64,000 nt of DNA from assembly GCF_001429785.1 (NCBI RefSeq), contig NZ_LMJF01000011.1:351161-415160 (forward strand), read 5' to 3'. The stretch's first letter is position 1; every line of letters starts with the position of its first letter. Shown here one piece after another: positions 37,119-44,967 of this stretch. The position numbers and the translations under genes were made by a program. The notes beneath the pieces were generated by a model. That model saw only the letters and a program-made list of their open reading frames with translations, was not told the origin of the DNA and made no database searches. The stretch is from Lysobacter sp. Root916 (lineage in GTDB: Bacteria; Pseudomonadota; Gammaproteobacteria; Xanthomonadales; Xanthomonadaceae).

Positions 37119-37140
37119 TTGTACCGATCGTTCGGTACAA
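37119..37140. promoter_or_regulatory. TetR operator site 1 (upstream of the hydrolase gene)
   Basis: A 22-bp inverted repeat with perfect 9-bp arms (TTGTACCGA/TCGGTACAA) and a 4-base centre. It lies 30 bases upstream of the hydrolase ATG, where a repressor would block transcription. It shares its core with the site near the TetR gene. Size and symmetry fit a TetR operator. Confidence 0.7.
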
Positions 37141-37170
37141 AAACGCAAGCCAACCCCAAGGAGCCCTCTC

Positions 37171-38166
37171 ATGTCCGTCCCGACCGCACGCAAGTCCTCG
37201 CCCAGCCTGCGCACCGCCGCAGCCCTGTTGCTGGCGACCGCCAGCGTGTTCGCCGCACCGCTGGCGCTGGCCCAGACGCCCTCCGCCGGCATCGAACGCC
37301 AGGATCCCAGCGCCGTCCACTACCGCACCGTCAAGGTCGACGGCGTGGAGATCTTCTATCGCGAGGCCGGCCCGCGCGATGCGCCGGTGCTGTTGCTGCT
37401 GCACGGCTTTCCGACTTCCAGCCAGATGTACCGCGACCTGATCCCGCGCCTGGCCGATCGCTATCGGGTGATCGCGCCCGACTATCCGGGCTTCGGCCGC
37501 AGCGCGACGCCGGCGCCGAACGAGTTCGAGTACAGCTTCGACCACTACGCCGTGCTGATGGACGGGTTCACCCGCCAGCTCAAGCTGCCGCGTTACGCGC
37601 TGTATCTCATGGACTACGGCGCGCCGGTGGGCTTCCGCCTGGCCAGCGCGCATCCCGAGCGCGTCGATGCGCTGATCGTGCAGAACGGCAACGCCTATCT
37701 CGAAGGCATCGGCAAGTTCTGGGACCCGATCAAGGCCTACTGGAACGACCACAGCGCCGCCAACGGCGAGCACCTGCGCCAGGCCGCGATGACCTTGGAA
37801 GGCACGCGTTGGCAGTACCTGCACGGCGAGCCGGATCCGTCGCTGGTGAGCCCGGACGCCTACACGCTGGACCAGGCCTATCTGGACCGGCCCGGCAACA
37901 CCGACATCCAACTGGCGATGATCTACGACTACCGCAAGAATCTGCCCAAGTACCCGCAATGGCAGGCCTACTTCCGCAAGCATCAGCCGCCGACCCTGGT
38001 GATCTGGGGCAAGAACGATCAGATCTTCCTGGCCGCGGGCGCCGAGCCCTACCGTCGCGACAATCCCAAGGCCGAGGTGCATTTGCTGGATGCCGGCCAT
38101 TTCGCCCTGGAAACCCAGGGCGCGCGGATCGCGCAGCTGATCCGCGACTTCCTCGCCAAGCAATGA
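37171..38166 (+). CDS. Exported alpha/beta hydrolase (Asp nucleophile, epoxide hydrolase/dehalogenase-like)
   Basis: A 331-residue protein with a signal peptide (cleavage near LALAQ, residue 35). The HGFPTS segment provides the oxyanion hole, and the nucleophile region is [10 protein letters not shown] with Asp148, as in epoxide hydrolases and haloalkane dehalogenases. The late NDQIF and AGHFALET supply the acid and the catalytic His. ATG 37171 follows AAGGAGCCC. A divergent TetR gene and a palindromic operator directly upstream indicate inducible expression, perhaps by the compound the enzyme degrades. A DUF1348 protein follows after 63 bases. The substrate is unknown. Confidence 0.9.
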   Translation: MSVPTARKSSPSLRTAAALLLATASVFAAPLALAQTPSAGIERQDPSAVHYRTVKVDGVEIFYREAGPRDAPVLLLLHGFPTSSQMYRDLIPRLADRYRVIAPDYPGFGRSATPAPNEFEYSFDHYAVLMDGFTRQLKLPRYALYLMDYGAPVGFRLASAHPERVDALIVQNGNAYLEGIGKFWDPIKAYWNDHSAANGEHLRQAAMTLEGTRWQYLHGEPDPSLVSPDAYTLDQAYLDRPGNTDIQLAMIYDYRKNLPKYPQWQAYFRKHQPPTLVIWGKNDQIFLAAGAEPYRRDNPKAEVHLLDAGHFALETQGARIAQLIRDFLAKQ

Positions 38167-38229
38167 ACCGCCCGCAGCGCTCCGGCACGCCGGAGCGCTG
38201 TTCCGCTCTCTTCCGATCCAGAGACAGCC

Positions 38230-38709
38230 ATGAACGCAAACCCATCCCGCCCACCGCTGCCGCCCTTCACCCTCGAAACCGCGATCGCCAAGGTGCGCGC
38301 GGCCGAAGACGCCTGGAACAGCCGCGATCCGCAACGCATCGCGCTCGCCTACAGCCAGGACAGCGCCTGGCGCAATCGCGCCGAGTTCTTCAGCGGCCGA
38401 CCCGCGATCGTCGACTTTCTGACCCGCAAGTGGGCGAAGGAGCTCGACTATCGGCTCATCAAGGAGCTATGGGCCTACGGCGAGGACCGCATCGCGGTGC
38501 GCTTCGCCTATGAGTGGCGCGACGAGGCGGGCCAGTGGTTCCGCGCTTACGGCAACGAGAACTGGGAATTCGACGCCGACGGCCTGATGCGCCAGCGTCA
38601 CGCATCGATCAACGACCTGGCGATCGAGGCCGGCGAACGCAAGTTCCATTGGGATTCCTCGGGCCCGCGTCCGCTCGATCACCCGAGCTTGAGCGAGCTG
38701 GGCCTGTAA
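38230..38709 (+). CDS. DUF1348 (NTF2-like fold) protein
   Basis: A 159-residue protein of the DUF1348 family. Diagnostic phrases are [18 protein letters not shown] near residues 41-58 and [20 protein letters not shown] near 107-126. The family adopts the cone-shaped NTF2-like fold, which often houses small-molecule enzymes or binding proteins; the function is not known. It is probably co-transcribed with the TetR-controlled hydrolase 63 bases upstream, so a role in handling the same compound is plausible. It has no signal peptide. Confidence 0.87.
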   Translation: MNANPSRPPLPPFTLETAIAKVRAAEDAWNSRDPQRIALAYSQDSAWRNRAEFFSGRPAIVDFLTRKWAKELDYRLIKELWAYGEDRIAVRFAYEWRDEAGQWFRAYGNENWEFDADGLMRQRHASINDLAIEAGERKFHWDSSGPRPLDHPSLSELGL

Positions 38710-38734
38710 ACGCCGCCCAGCCCGAGCCGGCGCC

Positions 38735-38762
38735 GCGCGCCCACCTGATAAGGCGGGCGCGC
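38735..38762. terminator. Hairpin between convergent genes
   Basis: GCGCGCCC and GGGCGCGC form an 8-bp perfect stem with a 12-base loop between the DUF1348 gene and the convergent cysteine-rich protein gene. It could end transcripts from both sides; no T-run is obvious. Confidence 0.4.
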
Positions 38763-38782
38763 ATTGCCGATCGCAGCCCGGC

Positions 38783-39484
38783 TTAGGGCAGGTACTCCAG
38801 CGTCGCTTCGGCGATCGCGGGGCAGGGCGCGCCGTTGTTGAACAGTGCGTCCAGACCGACCAAGGGATCGGCGGCGAGCGCGGTCGCGATGCAGCTGACC
38901 TGCTTGATCACGCGCGAGTTCTCCAGCCAGTCGCAGGACGTGGGCTTCACCGCGCCGAAGGCGTGCTTCTTCCAGACGTTGCGCGCGCCGCCGCATTGAG
39001 TGGCGGCCGGAAACGCGTACCACTTGCCGCCGCTGTCCTGTTTGACGTTGAAGCCGGTGCCGGTGCAGGAGTCCAAGGCGCCGCGCCGGCAGACGCGCGC
39101 GCACTGGTGCAGCAGCTCCGGTGCCAGGTTGGAGGGGCAGCCCTTGTTCTTGTTCTCCAGATTGCACTCGCAGTAGTCGTTGGGCGGGTCTTCGATGCGG
39201 GTGACGTTGTAGCGGATCGCCAGCGCCTTCGAGGCGACTTGGCCGGCCACCGCCAGGGCGAAGGCTTTTTCGTCCGCGCCGTTGGCTTCCTGGATCGAGA
39301 TCAGCGGCCGACCGGCGGCGTCGACCTGGATCGTCGGCCAGGACTGGATCCGGTAAACGTGGATGGTTTCGCAGGGGCTGGCGCCCGGACAGGCGGCCGC
39401 GGCCGCGCCGCTCCAACCCAGCACGGCCAGCCAGAACGCCGCGCCCAGCAGTGCATGGGCGAACTTGTGTGTTGCAAGGCTCAT
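38783..39484 (-). CDS. Secreted cysteine-rich protein of unknown function
   Basis: A 233-residue protein with a signal peptide (cleavage near GAAAAAC, residue 33). The mature part holds 12 cysteines, beginning with a Cys right at the expected cleavage site, including the closely spaced YCECNLENKNKGCPSN, CARVCRRG and LDSCTGTG clusters. This suggests up to six disulfides and a stable periplasmic or extracellular protein. The first Cys could instead be a lipid attachment site, but the residues before it (AAAA) do not make a good lipobox. No domain was recognised. Its leader carries a 45-base inverted repeat. ATG 39484 is the start that yields a proper signal peptide. Confidence 0.78.
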   Translation of the reverse strand: MSLATHKFAHALLGAAFWLAVLGWSGAAAAACPGASPCETIHVYRIQSWPTIQVDAAGRPLISIQEANGADEKAFALAVAGQVASKALAIRYNVTRIEDPPNDYCECNLENKNKGCPSNLAPELLHQCARVCRRGALDSCTGTGFNVKQDSGGKWYAFPAATQCGGARNVWKKHAFGAVKPTSCDWLENSRVIKQVSCIATALAADPLVGLDALFNNGAPCPAIAEATLEYLP

Positions 39485-39504
39485 GTCGCGTCTCCATGCG
39501 CGCG

Positions 39505-39549
39505 TGATAAGGACGGCGGACGCGCGCACGGGTCCGCCTGTCGTTATCA
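39505..39549 (-). repeat. Large imperfect inverted repeat in the leader of the cysteine-rich protein gene
   Basis: TGATAAGGACGGCGGAC is separated by 10 bases from GTCCGCCTGTCGTTATCA. The arms pair along their whole length with one mismatch and one bulge. It ends 21 bases upstream of the gene's start codon. On the transcript it could form a hairpin near the ribosome site, or on DNA act as an operator. It is clearly stronger than the symmetry expected by chance. Confidence 0.5.
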
Positions 39550-39738
39550 ACGCGGCGGGGCCGCGGTTGTGAGGTTTGCGCCCGGACCGACGGCGGCAGG
39601 GCGGGTGGCGGTGTCACGCGGATCCGCGCTGAATCGTCGTCCCGGTGTCCGCCAGCCCATGACGGCCGTGCGGCGCGCGCTTGATCGCGCCGTCGCGGTC
39701 GCCATCTCCGACGGCATTCATTCCCCAACAGGACGACC

Positions 39739-40164
39739 ATGACCACCTTTCATCCGACCCCGGTGCTGAGCCTTTCCAACCCCGCAGGCCTCTGCGACCC
39801 CGCGCCCAACGGCTATTCCCATCTGGCCAGCGTGAGCGGCGCGACGCGCTGGCTGCTGGTCGCCGGCCAGGGCGGCGAAACCGCCGATGGACGCCTGTCG
39901 CCCGACTTCCGCGATCAGGTGCGCCAGGCGCTGGCCAATCTCAAGACCGCACTGGCCTCGGCCGGGGCCGGCACCGCCGATGTCGCCAAACTGACCGTCT
40001 TGATCGTCGATCACAGCGAGGAACGCCTGCATGTGTTCGGGGCCGAGTTGCAGGCCGCGTTCGGCGATGCCGCCAAGCCTGCGTGCACCCTGATCCCGGT
40101 GCCGCGCCTGGCCCTGGACGGCATGCTGTTCGAGGTGGAGGCGATCGCGGCCCTGGCCGCCTAG
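39739..40164 (+). CDS. RidA/YjgF-family protein
   Basis: A 141-residue RidA-like protein (imine/enamine deaminase fold). Family hallmarks are the initial HxxS-like LASVSGATRWLLVAGQGGE, DFRDQVRQALANLKTALA, VAKLTVLIVDHSE and the terminal PACTLIPVPRLALDGMLFEVEAIA. The key Arg contacting the substrate is at PVPRLAL, near residue 125. RidA proteins remove reactive enamines made by PLP enzymes; paralogues like this may have more specific roles. It is followed by the fused hydrolase at 40250 with an 85-base gap. It has no signal peptide, so it is cytoplasmic. Confidence 0.88.
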   Translation: MTTFHPTPVLSLSNPAGLCDPAPNGYSHLASVSGATRWLLVAGQGGETADGRLSPDFRDQVRQALANLKTALASAGAGTADVAKLTVLIVDHSEERLHVFGAELQAAFGDAAKPACTLIPVPRLALDGMLFEVEAIAALAA

Positions 40165-40249
40165 TCGCGCGCGGCCCGCGCGCTGGCCCGTCGGCGGCCT
40201 CGGCGCCGTTGGATGTCAGGACATCGTGGCGTTCATGGAGAGGACGACG

Positions 40250-41518
40250 ATGAAACGCGAGTCGCAGGCCGCCTACGCCGATCCGGCCGATTACGCGCGC
40301 TTGGGCGAGGAGGCGCTGGTCGTGCACCAGCGCAGCCCGGTCAGCGCCAACGACAGTCTGCTGGTGTTCGTGCACGGTCTGGGCGGCAGCCGCTACGGGC
40401 CGGGCGCGACCTGGGGCCGCTTTCCCGCTTTCCTGTACGACGACCTGCCCGAGGTCGACGTCGGCATGTATCAGTACCGCACCGCGGCCGGGCGTTGGGC
40501 CTGGACGCGATCGATCGCGCTGGAGGACGAAGCGCGCGTGCTGGCCGATCTGATCCGCGACCAGCTCAAGGCCTACAAGCGCATCGTCCTGATCGGCCAC
40601 AGCATGGGCGGACTGCTGTGCAAGGCCACGATCCACCGTCTGCTGGAAACCGGCGAACACGACGCGCTCAACCGCATCGCCGGCCTGCTGCTGATGGCGA
40701 CGCCGCAGCTGGGATCGCTGAGGGTGCCGGGCTGGCTGGGCGCGTTCTCTCTCGACGCGCGCGCGTTGCGGCCGCACGGCGAGCTGGTGCGCAAGATCAA
40801 CCTGAGCTTCGAAAACCACATCGCCCTGGACGAGCGCGTCAGCACCTTGCGCCGGACCACGATCCCGACCTGGGCGGTGGAGGCCGTCTACGACCGCTGG
40901 GTGGACTCGCTGAGCGCGGGCATCGGCCTGACCTCGTCGCGGATCAAGGTGGTGCGCGGCTCGCATACCTCCATCGTCAAACCCGACGACCGCGACAGCG
41001 ACGTCTACGCCTGGGTCAGGGAACGCATCGGCATCGCCCTGGACCGCTTCAAGTACGACGTGTTCGTGGCCGCGGCCATGGCCGGACACAGCGGCGACGC
41101 CGAGTACGCCGACAACCGCGCCACCGTGCTGGCGATGATCGAGGTGCTCAAGCAGCGTTGCGGCTATGCCTCGGTGTTCTACGCCGGCGCCACGATGCCG
41201 ACGATGGAGGACTTCGATCCGGAGGAACTCGCGCTGCGCAAGGACATGGCCGCGCTGCGCGAGAGCCGTCATTTCATCCTGTTCTATCCGAAGAGGATCG
41301 TATCCAGCGTGCTCTACGAAGCCGGTTGGGCCCTGATCCTGGGCAAGCCGTCCATCTACATCGTCGGCGACGACCAGGACCTGCCGTTCCTGATGCAGGA
41401 AGCCTCGCAGGCCTTCGTCGAGCGCCGCGTGCGTATCTTCGAATGCCCGGACCGCGCCAGCGTGCTGGAACGCCTGACCGCCTACGGCCCCGAACTGTTC
41501 GACGCCAGCGCGGCCTAG
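40250..41518 (+). CDS. Alpha/beta hydrolase fused to a TIR-like/deoxyribosyltransferase-like domain
   Basis: A 422-residue two-domain protein. The first domain (about 20-265) is a lipase-like alpha/beta hydrolase (DUF676 style): FVHGLGGSRYG, GHSMGG with Ser118 and HTSIV with His239. The second domain (about 268-400) begins YDVFVAAAMAG, continues DMAALRESRHFILFYP and has LYEAGWAL with Glu357, the position of the catalytic Glu in TIR NADases and nucleoside deoxyribosyltransferases. This combination is unusual, and effector domains of this type occur in anti-phage defence. Whether this protein cleaves NAD or nucleotides is inferred. ATG 40250 is chosen by spacing from GAGAGGA; 40235 is possible. 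Confidence 0.75.
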   Translation: MKRESQAAYADPADYARLGEEALVVHQRSPVSANDSLLVFVHGLGGSRYGPGATWGRFPAFLYDDLPEVDVGMYQYRTAAGRWAWTRSIALEDEARVLADLIRDQLKAYKRIVLIGHSMGGLLCKATIHRLLETGEHDALNRIAGLLLMATPQLGSLRVPGWLGAFSLDARALRPHGELVRKINLSFENHIALDERVSTLRRTTIPTWAVEAVYDRWVDSLSAGIGLTSSRIKVVRGSHTSIVKPDDRDSDVYAWVRERIGIALDRFKYDVFVAAAMAGHSGDAEYADNRATVLAMIEVLKQRCGYASVFYAGATMPTMEDFDPEELALRKDMAALRESRHFILFYPKRIVSSVLYEAGWALILGKPSIYIVGDDQDLPFLMQEASQAFVERRVRIFECPDRASVLERLTAYGPELFDASAA

Positions 41519-41745
41519 CCGGCGACGCCGTCGTCCTCCAGCACCAGCCCGCGCGCGGCCAGCATGGCCTGGATGCGGTCCAGCGCATGCGCGTAGTCGT
41601 CCGCGGCGGCGGCTTCGAGTATGGGATTGGCCAACACCGCGAAACGCGCGAGCACGTCGTGGCGGTCGACATCGTGTTCCACCGCCGGCAGCTGGGTCTC
41701 CAGCGCGGCCAGTTCGGCATCGAGTCGGTCGCGGGTCCAGGGCAT
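41515..41745 (-). CDS. Small acidic helical protein of unknown function
   Basis: A 76-residue protein from ATG 41745, beginning MPWTRDRLDAELAALETQ, very rich in Ala, Asp and Leu and predicted to be all-helical. No domain was recognised. Its stop overlaps the stop of the convergent fused hydrolase by a few bases. It is divergent from the pentapeptide protein at 41827. The GAGGTGCCC before ATG is a fair ribosome site. It could also start further upstream, but that would run into the next gene's promoter. Confidence 0.55.
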   Translation of the reverse strand: MPWTRDRLDAELAALETQLPAVEHDVDRHDVLARFAVLANPILEAAAADDYAHALDRIQAMLAARGLVLEDDGVAG

Positions 41746-41826
41746 GGGCACCTCGGCGGGTGGAGAGCGCGCGCTCGTGCGAACCCGCGCGCCTGGATCA
41801 TAATCGGGCGCTGTGTAGGAGGCGTC

Positions 41827-42267
41827 ATGTCGAAGCGTCGAGTCACCATCGTCGATGACGATGGCCGCCACCTGATGGCCTGCTACGTGTCCGCGGAATC
41901 CTCGGATCTGGAGGGCGCCGACCTCGACGGCTTGCTCGCCAGCGGCATTTCCACGCTACGCGGCCGCAACTGTACCGGTGCCAGCCTATACGCGGCACTG
42001 CTGCAAGAGACCGACCTGTCGAGCTGCGATTTCGAAGGGGCCGATCTCAGAGGCGCGAACCTCAAGGGTGCGAGGCTGTACGCCGCGTGCCTGCGCGATG
42101 CCGATATGGGACTGGATGCGCTGGGTGGTCCCGTGCGGCTGCAAGGTGCCGACCTGCGTGAAGCGACATTGGGCGGTTGTCGGCTGTCGGGCGCGGAGTA
42201 CGACGCGACTACCCGGTTCCCGCCGGGCTTCGATCCCGACGCGGCGGGCATGGTCAAGGCCGACTGA
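41827..42267 (+). CDS. Pentapeptide-repeat protein
   Basis: A 146-residue protein made largely of A(D/N)LxX pentapeptides: LEGADLDGL, CDFEGADLRGANLKGARLYA and VRLQGADLREATLGG, which fold as a right-handed beta-helix. Some relatives (Qnr/MfpA) mimic DNA and bind gyrase; most have no known role. A strong GTAGGAGGCGTC ribosome site precedes ATG 41827, and CATAAT at 41799-41804 may be the -10 element. It is short for a Qnr protein, so no resistance role is claimed. It is divergent from the small acidic protein gene. Confidence 0.85.
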   Translation: MSKRRVTIVDDDGRHLMACYVSAESSDLEGADLDGLLASGISTLRGRNCTGASLYAALLQETDLSSCDFEGADLRGANLKGARLYAACLRDADMGLDALGGPVRLQGADLREATLGGCRLSGAEYDATTRFPPGFDPDAAGMVKAD

Positions 42268-42304
42268 GGTCGCGATCGACCGCGGCGGCGCTAAGATGCG
42301 CGCC

Positions 42305-42679
42305 ATGGACCGCAAGCGACGCGAGTTCGTGCTCACGACCGGCGCCGCCTTCGCGCCGGTGCGCGCGAGCCCCGCAGGAGCGCAGACGATGTACGGATTG
42401 ATCGGAAAGATGACCGCCCATGCGGGCAAGCGCGACGAACTGGTCGCGATCCTGCTCGAGGGCGTGCACGACATGCCCGGCTGCCTGAGCTATATCGTCG
42501 CCCACGACGCCGGCGATGCCGACGCGATCTGGATCACCGAGGTCTGGGACGGCCAGGACAGCCACGCCGCCTCGCTCAAGCTGCCGGCCGTGCGCGCGGC
42601 GATCGCGCGCGCGATGCCGATGATCGCCGGCTTCGATGCCGGCACCACCACCCACCCGGTGGGCGGGCACGGCCTCTAG
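42305..42679 (+). CDS. Antibiotic biosynthesis monooxygenase (ABM) domain protein with possible Tat leader
   Basis: A 124-residue protein. The ABM domain (YGLIGKMTAHAGKRDELVAI, then ITEVWDGQDSHAASLK) starts at residue 29. Such small dimeric ferredoxin-like proteins are quinol or aromatic monooxygenases or related degradation enzymes. If translation begins at ATG 42305 the leader is DRKRREFVLTTGAAFAP, which resembles a twin-arginine signal, giving export of the enzyme; if it begins at ATG 42389 (preceded by GGAGCGCAGACG) it is cytoplasmic, the usual form. The second start has the better ribosome site. Either way the domain call is secure. Confidence 0.8.
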   Translation: MDRKRREFVLTTGAAFAPVRASPAGAQTMYGLIGKMTAHAGKRDELVAILLEGVHDMPGCLSYIVAHDAGDADAIWITEVWDGQDSHAASLKLPAVRAAIARAMPMIAGFDAGTTTHPVGGHGL

Positions 42680-42695
42680 GGCCGCGCCGCCGCGT

Positions 42696-43064
42696 TCACC
42701 ACAGGTTCTTGCCGTCGATCACCGTCACCGGCACCGCGTCCAGGTCGAACTCGTCGAGCAGGCGCGCGTTGATGCTGATCTTGGGGTTGTCGAAATCCGG
42801 CTTGAAATCGACCCAGCTGGGGCTTTCGCCGTAGGTGGTGCAGCCGCAGGTGGCGCAGAAGTGGTGGGCGACCATGCCGGTGTTCCAGCGGTAGGTGGCC
42901 ACGTCTTCCAGCGGCGTCAGCAGGCGGAACTGGGCGGGGGTGTAGTAAGCCCAAAGGCCGCCGCGCTTGCTGCAGATCGAACAGGTGCAACGGGTCACTT
43001 CGGTCGGGGCTTCGGTCACTTCGAAACGGGTCTTGCCGCAGTGGCAACTGCCTTGCAGGGGCAT
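42696..43064 (-). CDS. GFA-family protein (glutathione-dependent formaldehyde-activating domain)
   Basis: A 122-residue protein with the GFA zinc pattern: CHCGKT near residue 7, CTCSICSKRG near 32 and FCATCGC near 73, together binding two zinc ions. The family name comes from Gfa, but most members have no shown activity on formaldehyde. ATG 43064 lies after the other strand's promoter region; the frame stays open upstream, without similarity, into the region before the 6-phosphogluconate dehydrogenase. It is divergent from that gene and convergent with the ABM gene. Function otherwise unknown. Confidence 0.85.
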   Translation of the reverse strand: MPLQGSCHCGKTRFEVTEAPTEVTRCTCSICSKRGGLWAYYTPAQFRLLTPLEDVATYRWNTGMVAHHFCATCGCTTYGESPSWVDFKPDFDNPKISINARLLDEFDLDAVPVTVIDGKNLW

Positions 43065-43219
43065 GAGCGGGTCCTCGCTGGGTTGTGGTCCATGATCGCC
43101 CGGGCGCGTGTCAGTTCCTGTCAGCAGCGTCCGTGCAACGCAGTGCTGCGTGAGGAGCGTGTTGCGGGCCCGCCCGGCCGGCCCCATACACTGCCACAAC
43201 CTTACAGCGGGAGCGGGCG

Positions 43220-44125
43220 ATGGAACTGGGTATGGTCGGGCTGGGCCGAATGGGCGCGAACATGGCCGAGCGCCTGGTGCGCGGCGGGCACCGCGTGACG
43301 GGCTACGACCCCGGCGCGGCGGTGCGCGAACAGGCGGCCGCGCGCGGCATCGGCAGCGCGGCCTCGCTGGCGGAACTGGTGACGGCCCTACCGGCGCCGC
43401 GCGTGCTGTGGCTGATGGTGCCGGCCGGCCGCATCGTCGACGAAACCCTGGCCCAGTTGCTGCCGTTGCTGGCCCCCGGCGACAGCGTGATCGACGGCGG
43501 CAATTCGAACTACAAGGACACGATGCGGCGCGCGGCGGAGCTGGCCGAACGCGGCCTGCACTTTGTGGACTCCGGCACCAGCGGCGGCATCTGGGGCCTG
43601 GCCGAGGGTTACAGCCTGATGATCGGCGGCGACGAGGACGCGGTGGAGCGCCTGCGCCCGCTGTTCGAGACCCTGGCGCCGGCACCGGACCGCGGTTGGG
43701 GCCGGGTCGGGCCCAGCGGCGCCGGGCATTTCACCAAGATGGTCCACAACGGCATCGAGTACGGCCTGATGCAGGCCTATGCCGAGGGGTTCGCGATCAT
43801 GCAGCGCAAACCCGGCTTCGACCTGGACCTGCACCAGATCGCCCAGATCTGGCGCCACGGCAGCGTGGTGCGCTCCTGGCTGCTGGACCTGGGCGCGGAC
43901 GCGCTGGGCAAGAATCCGGCCTTGGACGGCATCGCACCCTACGTGGAGGACTCCGGCGAGGGCCGCTGGACCGTGGCCGAGGCGATCGACCTGGACGTGG
44001 CGGCGCCGGTGATCACCGCCTCGCTGCTGGAGCGCCTGCGTTCGCGCGAAAGCGATTCCTTCGCCGACAAGCTGCTGGCGGCGATGCGCAACGAGTTCGG
44101 CGGCCACAAGGTCAAGGCCGGCTAG
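43220..44125 (+). CDS. gnd: 6-phosphogluconate dehydrogenase, decarboxylating (YqeC/GntZ type)
   Basis: A 301-residue enzyme of the pentose phosphate pathway that oxidises 6-phosphogluconate to ribulose 5-phosphate, with CO2 and NAD(P)H. Motifs: GMVGLGRMGANMAERL with the Rossmann glycines, VIDGGNSNYKDT, DSGTSGGIWG, the active-site GAGHFTKMVHNGIEYG with Lys and the downstream IAQIWRHGSVVRSWLL. The length of about 300 residues and this motif set identify the shorter YqeC-type enzyme, often NAD-preferring, rather than the 470-residue form. It stands alone with its own promoter. Confidence 0.95.
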   Translation: MELGMVGLGRMGANMAERLVRGGHRVTGYDPGAAVREQAAARGIGSAASLAELVTALPAPRVLWLMVPAGRIVDETLAQLLPLLAPGDSVIDGGNSNYKDTMRRAAELAERGLHFVDSGTSGGIWGLAEGYSLMIGGDEDAVERLRPLFETLAPAPDRGWGRVGPSGAGHFTKMVHNGIEYGLMQAYAEGFAIMQRKPGFDLDLHQIAQIWRHGSVVRSWLLDLGADALGKNPALDGIAPYVEDSGEGRWTVAEAIDLDVAAPVITASLLERLRSRESDSFADKLLAAMRNEFGGHKVKAG

Positions 44126-44201
44126 CGCGGAAAGTTACCTCCGGCACCTAGCCTGCGCCGCGCGGCCGGCGCAAAGTGCGCCTGAACCTTGGAGCGCGAC
44201 C

Positions 44202-44717
44202 ATGCAACTGAGCCTGCCCGCCATGACGCCGATTCTCGCCACCGCGGGCATCGGCTGGATCTACTACCGCCGCATCCGCAGCCAGTTCGGCCGCCAGGCC
44301 TACCGGCCGCGACGCGCGCTGGTGCGCCTGACGATCCTGAGCGTGGCGATGCTGGCCCTGATCTTCGGTGCGGTCATGCTGCCGCACGTATGGCCGGGCG
44401 TGCTCGCGGGCAGCCTGATCGGCGCCGCGATCGGCGTGTTCGCCTTGCGCCATACCCATGTCGAGCCGTGCATGAAGGACGCGTACTACACGCCCAATCC
44501 CTGGATCGGCGGCGCGCTGTCGCTGCTGCTGATCGGGCGCCTGGCCTGGCGTTGGGCCGGCGGCGCGTTCTCCAGCGGGATGCCGACGTCGCAGGCCAGC
44601 CCGTTGACGATGGCGATCGCGGCGACCCTGGTCGGCTATTACCTGGTGTACGGCATCGGCTTGCGCCGCCAGATCCGGCGCCCCGCGGCCGACGCGGCCG
44701 CGTCGGCCATCGAATAG
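44202..44717 (+). CDS. CcdC/DUF1453-like inner-membrane protein
   Basis: A 171-residue membrane protein with about four or five helices. Its first loop reads IYYRRIRSQFGRQAYRPRR, a basic pattern like that of DUF1453/CcdC membrane proteins, which have been linked to cytochrome c biogenesis in Bacillus; that function is not established here. Helices lie near residues 5-22, 43-62, 66-82, 107-120 and 140-158. No signal for export beyond insertion. Family assignment is tentative. Confidence 0.6.
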   Translation: MQLSLPAMTPILATAGIGWIYYRRIRSQFGRQAYRPRRALVRLTILSVAMLALIFGAVMLPHVWPGVLAGSLIGAAIGVFALRHTHVEPCMKDAYYTPNPWIGGALSLLLIGRLAWRWAGGAFSSGMPTSQASPLTMAIAATLVGYYLVYGIGLRRQIRRPAADAAASAIE

Positions 44718-44967
44718 GCGAGGGTGGCGGCCTCCGGCACCGCGGCCCGCCGCGTCCTGGCCGTAGGCCGCTGCAGGCTGGCGCCGAAGGCCGCCATGGT
44801 CGTGATCGCGATACGCTGGTTCGCTTGCGAGCGGGCGTCGTGCGACGATCCGGCTGCGATGCGAACGGAGCGCGATGGTGCAGTCGGTAGCCGCTTTCAA
44901 TAAATCCGGTTCCAGCAAGCTCGTTTCCGAAGAGCTCGACTCTGAAAACGCCGTACGCGTTCGGCCT

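Noticed and set aside
41827..42267. Quinolone-resistance (Qnr-like) pentapeptide protein
   Set aside because: It is shorter and without the Qnr loops; only the repeat fold is supported.
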